A stretch of 64,000 bases of DNA, from NCBI GenBank assembly GCA_023055505.1, contig JALIRH010000023.1, positions 8,934,423 to 8,998,422 of the forward strand, in the 5' to 3' direction. Under the pieces are notes generated by a model. It saw only the letters and a list, made by a program, of their open reading frames with translations. It was not told where the DNA came from and made no database searches. The translations under genes and the position numbers were made by a program. The DNA is from Callipepla californica brunnescens (lineage: Eukaryota > Chordata > Aves > Galliformes > Odontophoridae). This document shows, in pieces, positions 61,857-64,000 of this stretch (its first letter is position 1; every line of letters begins with the position of its first letter).

Positions 61857-61937
61857 CTAGTGGGTAGAAATCAGTCCACAGCATGGGGTTGGGAACATAT
61901 GATCCCTTCCAAACTAATACATTCTCATTCTATGAAA
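61857..61937 (+). repeat. CR1 LINE 3' tail, inverted against its neighbour
   Basis: Directly after the minus-strand fragment the sequence reads TAGTGGGTAGAAATCAG, GGGGTTGGGAACATATGATC and CCCTTCCAAACTAATACATTC and ends CATTCTATGA, a plus-strand CR1 tail. The two fragments are abutting inverted copies. Confidence 0.8.
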
Positions 61938-62214
61938 GCTGAGCAGGATGGAATAGATATATATATATGTATTATACACAGGGTTACCTTTAAATACTAG
62001 CATATCATTTAATTTTTGTGTCACTGTGCCACACTGCTTTTTCAAATGTAATACAACATCCACTTTAAGTTTTAAAGAATTTTCTGCAGAATTGTTATCA
62101 TTTGTCTATTTGATTTCTCCTTTCTACATGTAGTAATTATGCACATGTATCCACAAAAAAAAATTCTGAAGAAAAAAAACCTGAAGAATATGCAGTAGTT
62201 TAGAAAACCCTCTT

Positions 62215-62310
62215 GCATTCAAAATGCTTGGGCAATTTCAAGATCAGCTTCAGTAATAACCTTTAAAGATCCCTCCCAACTAAAAATTCTGATGCTATAA
62301 ACTCTGATTC
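62215..62310 (+). repeat. CR1 LINE 3' tail, strongly decayed
   Basis: AATTTCAAGATCAGCTTCAG, ACCTTTAAAGATCCCTCCCA and AATTCTGATGCTATAAACTC form a plausible but degraded plus-strand CR1 tail. Confidence 0.6.
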
Positions 62311-64000
62311 ACATTTTCCTCTTGTAACTTTGAAAAATTAAACGCAAAACACTCTGAGTAACCTACAAAGGTCATAATATCTTTCTCACCATCTAGTTAT
62401 TAAAAATTTAGCTCTTGCAATTAAAAAGTGAGGTCTCAGATGATCGTAGTAATAGACATAATGAGGCAGGTCGATATCCAGTGTAATTTTATTGTCCTTT
62501 AAGTAGTTAAAGCAAGGCTGAATATGACTAGCTGGTTAATAATAAACTAGTGACATTACTGATACAGTTTTCATTTTGCAGTAATGCTCTGTTGTCTTGG
62601 TTTTAGATGAACTTTCTTTACATTTTTATTTCTTTTACTTATTTTATTTATTCATTTATTCCTGATAATGCATATTACGTGATTGCTGGAAATTAGTTTC
62701 TCTCTATGGAAGCAACCTCCCTAGTTCAGAATTTCTCACAGTACGAGAGGTGTAATGATTTGCATGATGGTAATGTGAATTGACATTTTTGTCAGGAGGT
62801 GTGAACAAGTGTTCAAAGAAGAGAATCTTTTTATCACGCAGTGTTTCTGTCATTATGACTCTGCGTGGCTCTGAGTAATGACTGAATACTGAGCACAGTT
62901 TCCCATACACCATTTTGTATGGGTAAGAGGGCATTAATGCACTTTCAGTAATAAGCTGCTTTTATTTATGTTTTTTAGCAGCAAATAAATTCTTGTATGT
63001 TGATCGATACTCTTTTATGGCATGGTTTCCTTCTGCTTTCCAGACTGTACAGATATGTGACATGGTGACTGTACTACACATCTACACATACAAATGACTG
63101 CAGAAGTCACATACTAGTGATAAGCCGGGCCTCATTATCTATTCTCTGAGATAGGTAACACCCACAGTTGATCTTGATTTCCTTTACTGTGGTTACAGAA
63201 TAGAATAATCAATATTTCATAATAATAGGTCTTCCTAGTAATATTTCTGGCATAAGTGATAAAGACTTCGTGTTACTATGGTACAAGCTCAAGTCAGTGT
63301 ATTAATTAATGATGGAATTATCTGTATCAATTTTTCTAGTATAGCTTTGAGCCATAATAGTTGTGGCTTAATTTCAGACCTTATGTTTTTGACAAATCTG
63401 AATGGATGGAGAGGTTAAAAGCTCCATGAACTTCAATGTTTTTTTTTCCCTTACTATAAAAGTTTTTACAATTTCATTTTCGTCATTATTTTGTCTCTCA
63501 CTATTTCACTTATTCTGTATACAGCCTTTTACTGAACTCTCAGTAAAATCTATATCTAGTTTAATGACATCTGTGGTTCTGCTCTCATCTTTTTTCCCTA
63601 GGACAATGAGTAGCCCACCTTTTATGTTCATAAATTTAATCTCTTTTGGTTGAGCTACCTCTCGTAAGTCACTTTATCTAATTCCCAAAAGAAACTCCTA
63701 TGGACACATAGGTTCAACATCTCACAAACAGGATTGTGGCTGCCATTCTTTAGTTTCCATTCTTTTTTTTTTTTTTTTTAATTAACTTTTATTTTCCCAT
63801 CTTATCCGTGATATTGCCCATGTTTTTGTTTGTTGTTGTTGTATTGTTGTTCGCTTGTTTTTAATTTGCATGAAGATTTTTATCCTTTCTATTAATACTT
63901 CTTTATATTTCAATTACTAGTTATCATTTTATTATATGATCTCTTTAATACATATGTAATCTCCTAAAACCCTACATTCTTATTTAATTATATTTCCCAG
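62311..64000. other. Non-coding, nothing recognised
   Basis: AT-rich with T-rich and GTT-type simple sequence (63764-63779, 63823-63860). No gene, CR1 or LTR signature. Confidence 0.55.

Overview
The window looks like gene-poor, AT-rich nuclear DNA from a bird, most likely a galliform (chicken-like) genome. The main evidence is more than twenty fragments of the avian LINE CR1, recognisable by the 3' end with imperfect repeats of ATTCTATG preceded by a TTGGAAGGGACC-type block. A deletion-derived mariner element of the type I know from chicken and several avian LTR elements support the same reading. I found no confidently identifiable host protein-coding gene, rRNA, tRNA or CRISPR array. The open frames are short, mostly low-complexity or inside repeats, and the window reads as intergenic or as a very long intron.

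Layout. Positions 1-9.4 kb are almost plain sequence with one CR1 scrap (4.8 kb). A 1.2-kb CR1 with a decayed reverse transcriptase lies at 9.4-10.6 kb. From 11.8 to 24.6 kb there is a mobile-element cluster: a CR1 broken by an LTR end (11.8-12.1 kb), two same-family solo-type LTRs (13.58-14.12 and 22.55-23.09 kb), CR1 tails (14.7 and 15.1 kb), a well-preserved 741-bp solo LTR inserted into a CR1 with a perfect 5-bp target duplication (16.3-17.06 kb), and a mariner deletion derivative (24.0-24.56 kb). At 28.75-31.55 kb an ERVL-type provirus remnant holds an LTR split by a CR1, a Lys-tRNA-like primer binding site, a leader with a 38-bp tandem duplication and a broken gag. From 38.8 to 62.3 kb further CR1 fragments occur on both strands. 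One of them carries an uninterrupted pentanucleotide (CCTTC)n tract of about 209 bp (43.45-43.66 kb).

No genes can be seen working together. The informative content is the order of insertions (LTR into CR1, CR1 into LTR, microsatellite within CR1), which gives a relative chronology. A few non-repeat intervals, two short frames behind good splice-acceptor-like sequence and one TATA/polyA-bearing segment at 61 kb are listed as weak candidates. I see no evidence here for a previously undescribed biological system.
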